Shown here piece by piece: positions 1 to 5,988 of a stretch of 7,185 nucleotides of DNA. Every line of letters begins with the position of its first letter. Position 1 is the first letter of the stretch. A model generated the notes under the pieces. That model saw only the letters and a program-made list of their open reading frames with translations. It did not search any database and was not told the origin of the DNA. The position numbers and the translations under genes are program-made. This stretch comes from Candidatus Eiseniibacteriota bacterium (lineage in GTDB: Bacteria > Eisenbacteria > RBG-16-71-46 > SZUA-252): assembly GCA_016880395.1 (NCBI GenBank), contig JAEHDN010000320.1, positions 1 through 7,185 of the forward strand, in the 5' to 3' direction.

Positions 1-106
1 GAGCATCATGAAGTGGAAGGAGATCTACGACGGCCTGGAGGAAGCCTGCGACGCGTGCAAGGAGTACACGCACGTGATCGGGAACATCCTCACGAAGAAC
101 GCCTGA
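1..106 (+). CDS. DUF47/PhoU-like phosphate transport accessory protein, C-terminal fragment
   Basis: Only the last 34 codons are present; the frame begins at base 2 and ends with TGA at 104-106. The peptide contains KWKEIYDGLEEACDACKEY and ends GNILTKNA. This matches the C-terminal helix of DUF47 (PhoU-like) proteins, which typically end in a similar 'KWKEIYEHLEEA..C....' helix followed by a short V/I-x-x-KN tail. DUF47 proteins are cytosolic helical-bundle proteins, commonly encoded just upstream of PiT phosphate transporters and thought to modulate them. Here the stop is 7 bases before the PiT start, so co-transcription and translational coupling are likely. The N-terminal part lies outside the window. 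The assignment rests on a short tail plus context, but the two agree well. Confidence 0.82.
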   Translation, partial: SIMKWKEIYDGLEEACDACKEYTHVIGNILTKNA

Positions 107-113
107 GCCCCCG

Positions 114-1112
114 GTGTCCCACGACACGTCGATCCTCGTCTTCGTCATCGGCCTGGCGCTCGTCTTCGACTTCCTGAACGGCTTCCACGACGCCGCCAAC
201 TCCATCGCCACCGTCGTCTCGACCCGCGTGCTCACGCCGGGCATCGCTGTGATCTGGGCGGCCTTCTTCAACTTCATCGCGGTCTTCGTGCTGGGCGTGG
301 CCGTGGCGAAGATGGTGGGGAAGGGCATCGTCCTGCCGGAGGCGGTCAACAACCACGTGCTCGCCTCGGCGCTCACCGGGGCGATCCTCTGGAATCTCCT
401 GACCTGGTGGCTCGGACTGCCGACGTCGTCGTCGCACGCGCTGATCGGCGGGCTCGTGGGGGCGGCCCTCGCCTACAAGGGACCCGGCGCGGTGATCATG
501 CCGGGGCTCACGAAGACGGCAATCTTCATCGTCGTCGCGCCGGTGGTCGGCCTCGTGCTCGGATTCTTCAACATGATCGCGGTGTCCTGGATCTTCCGGC
601 GCGCGCACCCGGGACGCGTGGACCATCTCTTCCGGAAGATGCAGCTCGTCTCGGCCGCGCTCTATTCCCTCGGGCACGGTGGCAACGACGCGCAGAAGAC
701 GATGGGCGTCATCGCGCTCCTCCTCTTCACCACCGGGCAGATCGACCACTTCTACATCCCGCAGTGGGTCGTGATCATCTGCGGGATCGCGATCGCGCTC
801 GGCACCCTGACGGGCGGATGGCGGATCGTGCACACCCTCGGCGCCCGGGTGACGAAGCTCCGTCCGGTCGGCGGGTTCTGCGCCGAGACCGCGGGGGCGA
901 TCAGCCTCTTCGGCGCGACACATCTCGGCATCCCGGTCTCCACGACCCACACCATCACCGGCGCGATCGTGGGCGTGGGGGCGACGCAGCGGCTGAGCGC
1001 CGTGCGCTGGGGCGTGGCGGGCCGGATCGTCTGGGCCTGGGTCCTCACCATCCCCGCATCCGCATTCATGGCCGCGCTGGCCTTCTATGTCACGTCGAGG
1101 TTGAACGGCTGA
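114..1112 (+). CDS. pit: PiT-family inorganic phosphate transporter
   Basis: This 332-residue inner-membrane protein is a low-affinity phosphate permease of the PiT family. Family members move phosphate, often as a metal-phosphate complex, with H+ or Na+; the coupling ion cannot be told here. Both halves of the inverted family repeat are visible. GFHDAANSIA at residues 23-32 and PTSSSHALIGG at about 103-113 mark the first half. GHGGNDAQKTMG at about 187-198 and PVSTTHTITGAIVG at about 274-287 mark the second. Hydrophobic stretches fill most of the chain, with a short polar loop at about 160-178 (FRRAHPGRVDHLFRKMQ) between halves. The length is at the compact end for bacterial PiT proteins. 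The GTG start places about 17 residues before the first signature, as in relatives. No good Shine-Dalgarno sequence precedes it, so translation probably couples to the DUF47 gene 7 bases upstream. The gene looks intact. Confidence 0.96.
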   Translation: MSHDTSILVFVIGLALVFDFLNGFHDAANSIATVVSTRVLTPGIAVIWAAFFNFIAVFVLGVAVAKMVGKGIVLPEAVNNHVLASALTGAILWNLLTWWLGLPTSSSHALIGGLVGAALAYKGPGAVIMPGLTKTAIFIVVAPVVGLVLGFFNMIAVSWIFRRAHPGRVDHLFRKMQLVSAALYSLGHGGNDAQKTMGVIALLLFTTGQIDHFYIPQWVVIICGIAIALGTLTGGWRIVHTLGARVTKLRPVGGFCAETAGAISLFGATHLGIPVSTTHTITGAIVGVGATQRLSAVRWGVAGRIVWAWVLTIPASAFMAALAFYVTSRLNG

Positions 1113-1160
1113 CCACCCGAGGCGATATCAGAGTGGGAATGTCGGGCTGCTGGTGACCGC

Positions 1161-2381
1161 GTGACGGCCGATAGGCAGGCGCGCGACCGCTTCATCCTCT
1201 ACGCGGGGGCGTTCCTGCGCGCGCTCGCGACGGGCATGATCGCCGTGCTCATCGCCATCTACCTCGCCCGCGAGGGATTCGACGCAGCCGCGATCGGCGG
1301 CGTCGTGGCGGCCGGGCTCGCGGGGGCCGCTACGGCGGCGCTACTCGTCACGCTTTCCGGTGATCGCCTGGGTCGTCGGCGTGCGCTCGCGATTCTCGGA
1401 CTCCTGGGTGCCGCGGGTGGGGCGCTGGTCGCGCTCGCACCGAACGGGATCCTGATCGGAGTCGCGGCGTTCCTGGGCATGCTGAACGGCATGGGGCGGG
1501 ACCGGGGCGCCTCGATGATCCTCGATCAGGTGATCCTTCCCGCGACGACGACGAACGAGCGCCGCACCACGGTGTTCGCGGTCTACAACGTGGTGCAGGA
1601 CGCGGGGCACGCGCTGGGCGCGCTCCTCGCGGCCGTCCCGGCGCTGATCCGGTCCCGCACTCCCGTGGGCGAGATCGCCTCGCTCCGGATGGCGGTGGGA
1701 CTCTACGCGCTCCTCCTCCTCACGACCGCCATTCTCTACCGCTCGCTCTCGCACGCCGTGGAGCCTGAGGGGCATGCTCCGCGCACGAGACTCTCGCCCG
1801 AGACGCGGCGGATCGTGACCCGCATCTCGTCCCTCTTCGCCCTGGACAGCCTCGGCGGAGGGTTCCTGACCACGGCCCTCCTCTCGCTCTTCTTCTACGA
1901 GCGGTTCCACGTGAGCGAGGCCGTCGTGGGGGCCCTCTTCTTCGGCGCGCGCGCGATGAACGCGCTCTCTCACATGGCGGCAGCCTGGCTCGCGCGGAGG
2001 ATCGGGCTCGTGAACACCATGGTCTTCACGCACATCCCCTCGAGCCTCCTCCTCGTGACGGTGCCCTTCGCGCCGAGCTTTCCCGTGGCGGCCGCGCTCT
2101 TCCTGCTGCGAGAGGGGCTCGTGGAGATGGACGTGCCGACGCGGCAGTCCTACGTCATGGCGGTGGTGAAGCCCGAGGAGCGGACGCTCGCGTCCGGCAT
2201 CACGCACCTGGTTCGTCTGGGGTCGTGGGCGGCCGCTCCTGCGTTCGCGGGGCTCTTCATGCGGGGGACGTCCTACGCGGCGCCGCTCTACATCGGGGCC
2301 GCGATGAAGATCACCTACGACATCCTGCTCTACGTCGCGTTCCGCCGCCACCGCCCGCCCGAGGAGGCGCGCCCGGCGTAG
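1161..2381 (+). CDS. Major facilitator superfamily transporter, substrate unknown
   Basis: This 406-residue polytopic membrane protein belongs to the MFS. GDRLGRRRAL at residues 67-76 is the motif A loop between helices 2 and 3. Two hydrophobic bundles flank a charged central loop at about 200-218 (EPEGHAPRTRLSPETRR). The stretch at about 108-150 (NGMGRDRGASM..., then NERRTTVFAVYNVVQDAGHALGAL) and the matching second-half stretch at about 326-355 (DVPTRQSYVMAVVKPEERTLASGITHLVR) are equivalent helix 4-5 and 10-11 regions, typical of efflux-like MFS proteins. The substrate cannot be deduced; drug or metabolite export is possible. The GTG start leaves a short polar N terminus before helix 1. GGTGA at 1152-1156, four bases upstream, could pair with the 16S rRNA 3' end. 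The gene follows pit by 48 bp, so it may share that transcript, though a functional link to phosphate is unproven. It ends 1 bp from the stop of the convergent kinase gene. Confidence 0.9.
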   Translation: MTADRQARDRFILYAGAFLRALATGMIAVLIAIYLAREGFDAAAIGGVVAAGLAGAATAALLVTLSGDRLGRRRALAILGLLGAAGGALVALAPNGILIGVAAFLGMLNGMGRDRGASMILDQVILPATTTNERRTTVFAVYNVVQDAGHALGALLAAVPALIRSRTPVGEIASLRMAVGLYALLLLTTAILYRSLSHAVEPEGHAPRTRLSPETRRIVTRISSLFALDSLGGGFLTTALLSLFFYERFHVSEAVVGALFFGARAMNALSHMAAAWLARRIGLVNTMVFTHIPSSLLLVTVPFAPSFPVAAALFLLREGLVEMDVPTRQSYVMAVVKPEERTLASGITHLVRLGSWAAAPAFAGLFMRGTSYAAPLYIGAAMKITYDILLYVAFRRHRPPEEARPA

Positions 2382-2382
2382 C

Positions 2383-4620
2383 TCAGGACGAAGGGCGGAC
2401 TCCGAGGATGCGATCGCCCTCGTGCTCCAGATAGGCGGCGATCGCCTCCCGCCTCTGGGATTCGGCGCGCCTCAGGATCCGCACGAACTCCGGCGTGGTG
2501 CGGACCTGGTCGAGCCAGGGATCCCGCGCCATCGTCTGGTCGCAGTAGAAGCCCCCCTCCACGACGCGGTCGAGCGTGCGCAGCGACTCGTCCAGCTCCC
2601 CGAAGTAGGCCAGGCCCCGCGCGATGAAGTAGATCCCCTCGGGATCCAGGAAGGCGGAGCTCAGGATGCCTCGCATGTCGGCGAGGGACTTCTCCCGCTC
2701 TCCGATCAGAAGGTAGTACATCGATCGGCCGAACCCCGGGAGGTGCACCATGTTCTGCATCTTGGAGAAGGTTTCGAGCGCCTCGTCCATCCGTCCCATG
2801 GCCATCAGGCTGTACCCGCGGATGAAAGGAAGGTCGTTCGTGCGCAGGATCATGGCCCGCTCGAAGTCCCCCGACATCCAGTGCGTGTACGTGATGCTGG
2901 TGGGGATGTTCGGGTCGAGCCGGAGGGCGCGATCCGCCGCCGCCAGCGACGCGTCGAGGAGACCGCAGTACCGGCAGGCCTGCACCAGGCCGGCGAAGAG
3001 GCCGGCCTCCGATGGGCGGGCCCTGGCCCGGTCGATGAGGCGCACCATCGCGTCCTTCGCCCGGCCCATCTCCACCTCGAGGTACACGTACAGGTTGTGC
3101 GCGAGGGAGAGATCCGGGTTCAGCTCGAGCGCTCGGTGGAACGCGTCGGCGGCGCGGAGCAGGTTCTCCTTGGGGCTCTCCTCGTGATACTTCGCGATGA
3201 CGCGGTAGATGCGGCCGAGCTGCGCCCAGGCCGGCGCGTACCTGGGATCGGCCTCGAGGCACTTGAGGTAGAGATCGCGCGCGAGCGCCCACCCGTCCGA
3301 GGTCCAGGCGAGCTGATTGGCGCGCAGGTAGAACTCGTACGCCTTCGCGCTCACCGGGATGTCCTTCTGCATGGAGCTTCGCTCCCGACCGGAGAGGGGA
3401 AGGGAGAGCGACTCCACGATATGGCGGGCGAGGCCGTCCTGCAGCTCGAAGAGATCGCCCAGGGATGCCTGGGTCGAGAGCGTCCAGGCCACGGTCCCCG
3501 AGGAGGCCTCGAGGAGCTGGGTGGACACGCGGACCTGATCCCCGACACGCATGAGCGTTCCGATGAGGACCAGGTCGACCTCGGTCTCCTCCGCGATCTG
3601 CTTCAGGTCGGGGGTCGCGCTGGTGAACTTGGCCGCGGTGAGGCTGGACCGGACCACGAGCGACTCGATCCCCGCCAGCGAGCCCGTGATCGCGTCCGGA
3701 AGGCTGAAGGTGAGGAACTCGCAATCCGGATCGGGACGAAGGCAGCGGAAGGGGAGGACGATCAGCCGCGTCACGGCGCGCACGCGCGCGGTGTCTCCGC
3801 TCTCGAGGAGCCGGAGCGCGCTGCGGAGCTCGTCGGCCATGGCCTGGGCGGACGCGTACCGATCGTTGGGATCCTTGGCGAGCGCCCGCTGGATCACGCG
3901 ATCCACGGCCGTCACCGCCGGCGGACCCGAGAGCGCCGGCGGCTGCTCGAAGAGCGCCGCATGGCGGATCTCGCCCGGGGCCTCGCCGGGAAAGGCGCGT
4001 GCGGAGGTAAGCATCTCGTAGAGGATGATGCCCGCAGCGAACAGGTCCGTGCGCGCGTCTGCCGGCTCTCCCTTCCACTGCTCGGGGGCCATGTACCGCG
4101 GCGTTCCCACGATGAGGCCGGTCCGTGTGAGATTGGTCGTCGTCATGGCCGCCGGATCGGTGATGGGACGAGCCAGTCCGAAGTCGAGGAGCTTCACGCC
4201 ATGGGACGTCAGGAAGACGTTCGATGGCTTGAGGTCCCGATGGACGATCTGGTGGCGGTGGAGGGCGTCCAGGGCCGCGAGGACGCTGAGCACGATGGGG
4301 CCCGCCTCGCTCAGGGACAGGGACGAGCGCGCCATGCGGGAGGAGAGCGGCTCTCCCTCGAGAAGCTCCATGGCGATCCAGAGATCGGAGCCTTCCTCGC
4401 CCACGTCGTAGATCTGGCAGACGTTGGGATGGTTCAGCCGGGCGGCCGACCTGGCCTCGCGCCAGAACCGGTCGCGCGCCTCGCGAAGACCGGAGTCGTC
4501 GCGGATCATCTTGATGGCCACGCGGCGATGCAGGCGCTCGTCCTGAGCCGCGTACACCACCCCCATGCCCCCCTCGCCCAAACGGTCGAGAAGCCGGAAG
4601 GAGCCGATACGGTCGCGCAT
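2383..4620 (-). CDS. Hanks-type serine/threonine protein kinase with TolB-like domain and TPR repeats
   Basis: This is a 745-residue multidomain protein. Residues 8-268 form a complete Hanks-type kinase: glycine loop GEGGMG (15-20), VAIK lysine K37, helix C glutamate E55, HRDLKPSN with D129 and N134, DFG at 146-148, APE at 178-180, D192, and R254. The activation loop (149-177) is rich in threonines (T160-T162, T165, T167, T173), which are plausible autophosphorylation sites. Residues about 285-410 match the TolB-N/FlgO-like module often found with kinases, adenylate cyclases and CadC-like regulators (LIVLPF..., then VDLVLIGTLMRVGDQVRVSTQLL). From about 425 onward are TPR-like helical repeats, for example ADAFHRALELNPD and AADRALRLDPN. 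No membrane helix is seen between the domains, so a cytosolic protein is likely, unlike the many relatives with a transmembrane segment. The ATG has no Shine-Dalgarno sequence but follows a perfect -10 motif. The gene lies 13 bp after usp. Substrates are unknown. Confidence 0.94.
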   Translation of the reverse strand: MRDRIGSFRLLDRLGEGGMGVVYAAQDERLHRRVAIKMIRDDSGLREARDRFWREARSAARLNHPNVCQIYDVGEEGSDLWIAMELLEGEPLSSRMARSSLSLSEAGPIVLSVLAALDALHRHQIVHRDLKPSNVFLTSHGVKLLDFGLARPITDPAAMTTTNLTRTGLIVGTPRYMAPEQWKGEPADARTDLFAAGIILYEMLTSARAFPGEAPGEIRHAALFEQPPALSGPPAVTAVDRVIQRALAKDPNDRYASAQAMADELRSALRLLESGDTARVRAVTRLIVLPFRCLRPDPDCEFLTFSLPDAITGSLAGIESLVVRSSLTAAKFTSATPDLKQIAEETEVDLVLIGTLMRVGDQVRVSTQLLEASSGTVAWTLSTQASLGDLFELQDGLARHIVESLSLPLSGRERSSMQKDIPVSAKAYEFYLRANQLAWTSDGWALARDLYLKCLEADPRYAPAWAQLGRIYRVIAKYHEESPKENLLRAADAFHRALELNPDLSLAHNLYVYLEVEMGRAKDAMVRLIDRARARPSEAGLFAGLVQACRYCGLLDASLAAADRALRLDPNIPTSITYTHWMSGDFERAMILRTNDLPFIRGYSLMAMGRMDEALETFSKMQNMVHLPGFGRSMYYLLIGEREKSLADMRGILSSAFLDPEGIYFIARGLAYFGELDESLRTLDRVVEGGFYCDQTMARDPWLDQVRTTPEFVRILRRAESQRREAIAAYLEHEGDRILGVRPSS

Positions 4621-4627
4621 GGGCGCG

Positions 4628-4636
4628 ATTATATCA
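4628..4636 (-). promoter_or_regulatory. Extended -10 promoter motif for the kinase gene
   Basis: Read on the minus strand, the bases are TGATATAAT, a perfect match to the sigma-70-type extended -10 (TGnTATAAT). The TGA is also the usp stop codon. The TATAAT ends 7 bases before the kinase ATG, so transcription would begin at or very near the A of ATG and give a leaderless mRNA. No good -35 hexamer is found at 16-18 bp spacing, which an extended -10 can tolerate. No Shine-Dalgarno sequence lies between the motif and the ATG, consistent with a leaderless start. The motif stands out in such GC-rich DNA but has not been tested. Confidence 0.55.
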
Positions 4637-5068
4637 GTGCGGCTGCTTGACGATGAGGACGCTGCACCCGGCGTGCGACGCCACGTAGGAGGCGACGCTC
4701 CCCAGGAGGAGCTTCGAGATTCCGCTCCGGCCGTGTGATCCGACGACCAATAGGTCTGCGCCGGCGCGGCGGGCCTCTTCCACGAGGGTGGAGCGCGGGT
4801 CGCCGCCGAGCATGACGGAGTCCACGGTCAGGCCGCCGGCCTTGAGCTCCTTTGCCGCTCGCTCGGCGATCTGGGTGTGCATGCGATCCTGGTCCTGCAT
4901 GAGCTGCGCGATCACGGCGGGCGCGGCGATCTCTCCGGGCCCGACGAACACGGGAGGGGAGGCCGACACGACGCGCACCCGGGTGCCCGAGGGCCAGGGG
5001 AATCGCTTCACGTAATCGACAGCTGCGTTGGAACAGGTGGATTCATCGACGCCGATGAGGATGTTCAC
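4634..5068 (-). CDS. Universal stress protein (UspA family, ATP-binding type)
   Basis: This is a 144-residue cytosolic single-domain Usp, the usual length for the family. The N terminus MNILIGVDES carries the first beta strand and the nucleotide-contacting aspartate D8. GGDPRSTLVEEARRAGADLLVVG (about 88-110) leads into the ATP-binding signature G-2x-G-9x-G-S, with G110, G113, G123 and S124 in place. It therefore belongs to the ATP-binding subgroup, not the E. coli UspA-like non-binding group. Usp proteins dimerise and support survival under starvation, oxidative or energy stress; the exact role varies. The GTG start is supported by GGAGG at 5074-5078 (minus strand), five bases upstream. A few residues upstream or downstream would not offer a better-spaced start. 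The gene sits between msrB and the kinase gene in the same direction, 13 bp before the kinase, suggesting a stress-linked unit. Confidence 0.95.
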   Translation of the reverse strand: MNILIGVDESTCSNAAVDYVKRFPWPSGTRVRVVSASPPVFVGPGEIAAPAVIAQLMQDQDRMHTQIAERAAKELKAGGLTVDSVMLGGDPRSTLVEEARRAGADLLVVGSHGRSGISKLLLGSVASYVASHAGCSVLIVKQPH

Positions 5069-5100
5069 GATCGCCTCCGCGGCCGTGCCGCGCCGCTCGT

Positions 5101-5124
5101 GCCCGGGTCTCGAGGGCCCCGGGC
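5101..5124 (-). repeat. GC-rich inverted repeat in the usp leader
   Basis: GCCCGGG at 5101-5107 pairs perfectly with CCCGGGC at 5118-5124 across a 10-base loop. It lies in the msrB-usp gap, about 23 bp upstream of the usp Shine-Dalgarno on the minus strand. It could be a leader hairpin or simply reflect high GC content. Seven-base GC-only arms are not rare in such DNA, so the functional call is weak. Confidence 0.35.
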
Positions 5125-5128
5125 CAGT

Positions 5129-5166
5129 GCCCCTTCGCGCCTGCAGCGAATCCTACGCGAAGGGGC
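5129..5166 (-). terminator. Perfect 11-bp hairpin between msrB and usp (possible terminator or attenuator)
   Basis: GCCCCTTCGCG at 5129-5139 pairs perfectly with CGCGAAGGGGC at 5156-5166, leaving a 16-base loop that contains the palindrome CTGCAG. On the minus strand the hairpin starts 17 bases after the msrB stop. It is placed as a terminator or attenuator for msrB transcripts before usp would be. No U tract follows; the downstream RNA is GC-rich (ACUGGCCCGGGG), so it is not a canonical intrinsic terminator. U-poor terminators have been proposed in GC-rich bacteria. An mRNA-stabilising 3' hairpin or a partial attenuator is equally possible. Confidence 0.5.
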
Positions 5167-5183
5167 CCGGAGGCGCCACAACG

Positions 5184-5774
5184 TCAGCGCGAAGGCTTGA
5201 AGTCGAGTGCGGCGGAGTTGATGCAGTAGCGCAGCCCGGTCGGCTTGGGTCCGTCGTCGAAGACGTGCCCCAGGTGCGCATCGCAGCGGGCGCAGCGAAC
5301 CTCGTCCCGCTCCATGTAGAGCGAGTTGTCCTTGCCGACCGCGACGTTCTCCTTGGAGACCGGGGCGTAGAAGCTGGGCCAGCCGGTGCCGGACTCGAAC
5401 TTGGTCTGCGACGCGAACAGCTCGGTGCCGCAGCCGATGCAGCGGTAGACACCCGCGGCGTGGTTGTTCCAGTACTTGCCGGTGAACGCCAGCTCCGTGC
5501 CGGCCTTGCGCGTGACCTTGTACTGCTCGGGCGTCAGGAGCTTCTTCCACTCCTCGTCGGAACGCTTCACCTTGTCCACCATCACATACCCCTTTCGCTC
5601 GACCGAGTAGATCTTGATCTTGGATGACGCTGCGGGCGCCGTCGGCGCCGGGGAGGCAGCGCGCGTCGTTGGGGGGCCCGCTGCCAGGGCGGCCGCCGCC
5701 AGAGCGAGGGCAAGTCCTACGGCGCCCAGGACCATCGCCCTCGAACGGTTCGGTTGAACGCGCTTCGATCCCAT
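5184..5774 (-). CDS. msrB: Exported peptide-methionine (R)-S-oxide reductase
   Basis: This 196-residue protein reduces methionine-R-sulfoxide in proteins. An N-terminal export signal is clear: a basic start (K4, R5, R10, R12), then a hydrophobic core at 13-32, then an Ala/Pro/Thr-rich linker to about 50. There is no lipobox cysteine, so it is probably secreted to the periplasm or held by the uncleaved helix. The catalytic MsrB domain spans about 68-192. It has two CxxC zinc pairs (C112/C115 and C161/C164), GWPSFYAPVS at 131-140, the HLGHVFDDGP block, and catalytic C184 in RYCINSAAL. The position of the E. coli-type resolving cysteine (SGCGWPSF) is T130 here, and no other cysteine exists, so it is a 1-Cys form. 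The ATG is backed by AAGGAG at 5780-5785 (minus strand), five bases upstream. Starting at M14 would lose the basic part of the signal peptide. It is divergent from carA and heads the usp-kinase cluster. Confidence 0.95.
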   Translation of the reverse strand: MGSKRVQPNRSRAMVLGAVGLALALAAAALAAGPPTTRAASPAPTAPAASSKIKIYSVERKGYVMVDKVKRSDEEWKKLLTPEQYKVTRKAGTELAFTGKYWNNHAAGVYRCIGCGTELFASQTKFESGTGWPSFYAPVSKENVAVGKDNSLYMERDEVRCARCDAHLGHVFDDGPKPTGLRYCINSAALDFKPSR

Positions 5775-5797
5775 CGCTGCTCCTTCGTCGGGGGTGC

Positions 5798-5815
5798 GGC
5801 CGGGCGATCCCGGCC
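5798..5815 (-). repeat. Hairpin GGCCGGG-CGAT-CCCGGCC in the msrB leader
   Basis: These are perfect 7-bp arms with a 4-base loop, all G/C in the stem. On the minus strand it ends 12 bases before the msrB Shine-Dalgarno, inside the presumed 5' leader RNA. It could slow translation initiation, stabilise the message or bind a protein. It has no U tract on either strand, so a terminator role is unlikely. Confidence 0.45.
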
Positions 5816-5833
5816 CCTGAATCTGACTATCTC

Positions 5834-5856
5834 AACCGGAGTCGAACCTTCCGGTT
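5834..5856. repeat. Inverted repeat AACCGGA-9-TCCGGTT (operator or leader hairpin)
   Basis: These are perfect 7-bp arms (5834-5840 and 5850-5856) around a 9-base spacer. An alternative overlapping pairing exists: GAACC (5844-5848) with GGTTC (5853-5857). As DNA it could be a dimeric-regulator operator between two divergent genes. As RNA it would lie in the msrB leader if transcription starts near 5880. Unlike its neighbours, its arms include A/T bases, so chance pairing is less favoured than for the all-GC repeats. Confidence 0.4.
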
Positions 5857-5886
5857 CCATCGCGCTCGCGCCGGCCCGCCGGCTCC

Positions 5887-5894
5887 AGTATAGT
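5887..5894. promoter_or_regulatory. Symmetric -10-like site for carA and msrB
   Basis: AGTATAGT reads TATAGT on the plus strand (5889-5894) and TATACT on the minus strand (5892-5887). Each matches five of six bases of TATAAT. Starts would fall near 5901 for carA (about 88-base leader) and near 5880 for msrB (about 106-base leader). No convincing -35 hexamer is seen on either side at 16-18 bp, so the assignment rests on the -10 and position alone. It is the only site this close to consensus in the intergenic region. Confidence 0.4.
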
Positions 5895-5978
5895 GCCGTC
5901 GAGCCTGCGCCCCGGAGCTCCCGCGCCGCGGTTCGGGCGGCATCCCCTTCGTTTCCTTCCACCAGAGATACGTACATC

Positions 5979-5985
5979 GAGGAGG
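5979..5985 (+). promoter_or_regulatory. Shine-Dalgarno sequence deciding the carA start
   Basis: GAGGAGG lies just before GTG at 5989, with three bases between the final G and the start, or five if the GAGGA core pairs. It favours the GTG at 5989 over the in-frame GTG at 5893, which would add 32 residues of Pro/Arg-rich sequence unlike the CarA family. Confidence 0.75.
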
Positions 5986-5988
5986 CCC

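Larger units (their letters stand above)
5775..5988. other. Divergent intergenic region between msrB and carA
   Basis: This 214-bp gap has to hold the promoters of both msrB (minus) and carA (plus). It contains the msrB Shine-Dalgarno (5780-5785), two perfect 7-bp inverted repeats, and a lone A/T-rich -10-like site at 5887-5894. A pyrimidine-rich tract (5944-5962) and the carA Shine-Dalgarno also lie within it. I see no recognisable riboswitch, PyrR-type attenuator or ArgR box. No separate small gene is supported here. Confidence 0.7.

Noticed and set aside
90..950. A 286-codon minus-strand frame antisense to pit
   Set aside because: It overlaps a clear PiT transporter with both family signatures. 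Its product is charged low-complexity sequence typical of a shadow frame.
2330..4078. A 582-codon open frame on the minus strand in another phase across the kinase and the MFS end
   Set aside because: The product is Arg/Pro/Gly-rich without domain motifs and overlaps two well-supported genes out of frame.
2422..4650. A 742-codon open frame on the plus strand, antisense to nearly the whole kinase gene
   Set aside because: Its product is low-complexity, rich in Arg, Glu, Gly and His, with no recognisable domain. The minus frame encodes a complete kinase. Long antisense openings are expected from strong G/C bias at third codon positions.
5028..5627. A plus-strand frame across the usp-msrB gap and antisense to msrB
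   Set aside because: No domain is recognisable, and it overlaps the conserved MsrB active-site coding sequence on the other strand.
5838..5848. GGTTCGACTCC on the minus strand, a perfect match to a tRNA T-loop (B-box) consensus
   Set aside because: The flanking bases do not form a five-pair T stem, and no acceptor stem, anticodon arm or D arm can be drawn around it. The match is a by-product of the inverted repeat at 5834-5856.
5944..5962. A pyrimidine-rich tract in the carA leader, considered as a UTP-sensing or attenuation element
   Set aside because: There is no terminator with a U tract, no PyrR anti-terminator structure, and the tract is not at the likely transcription start, so nothing beyond composition supports it.
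5893..5988. A 32-residue N-terminal extension of CarA from GTG at 5893
   Set aside because: The added residues are Pro/Arg-rich and unlike CarA, the GTG overlaps the probable -10 element, and a good Shine-Dalgarno precedes GTG 5989.
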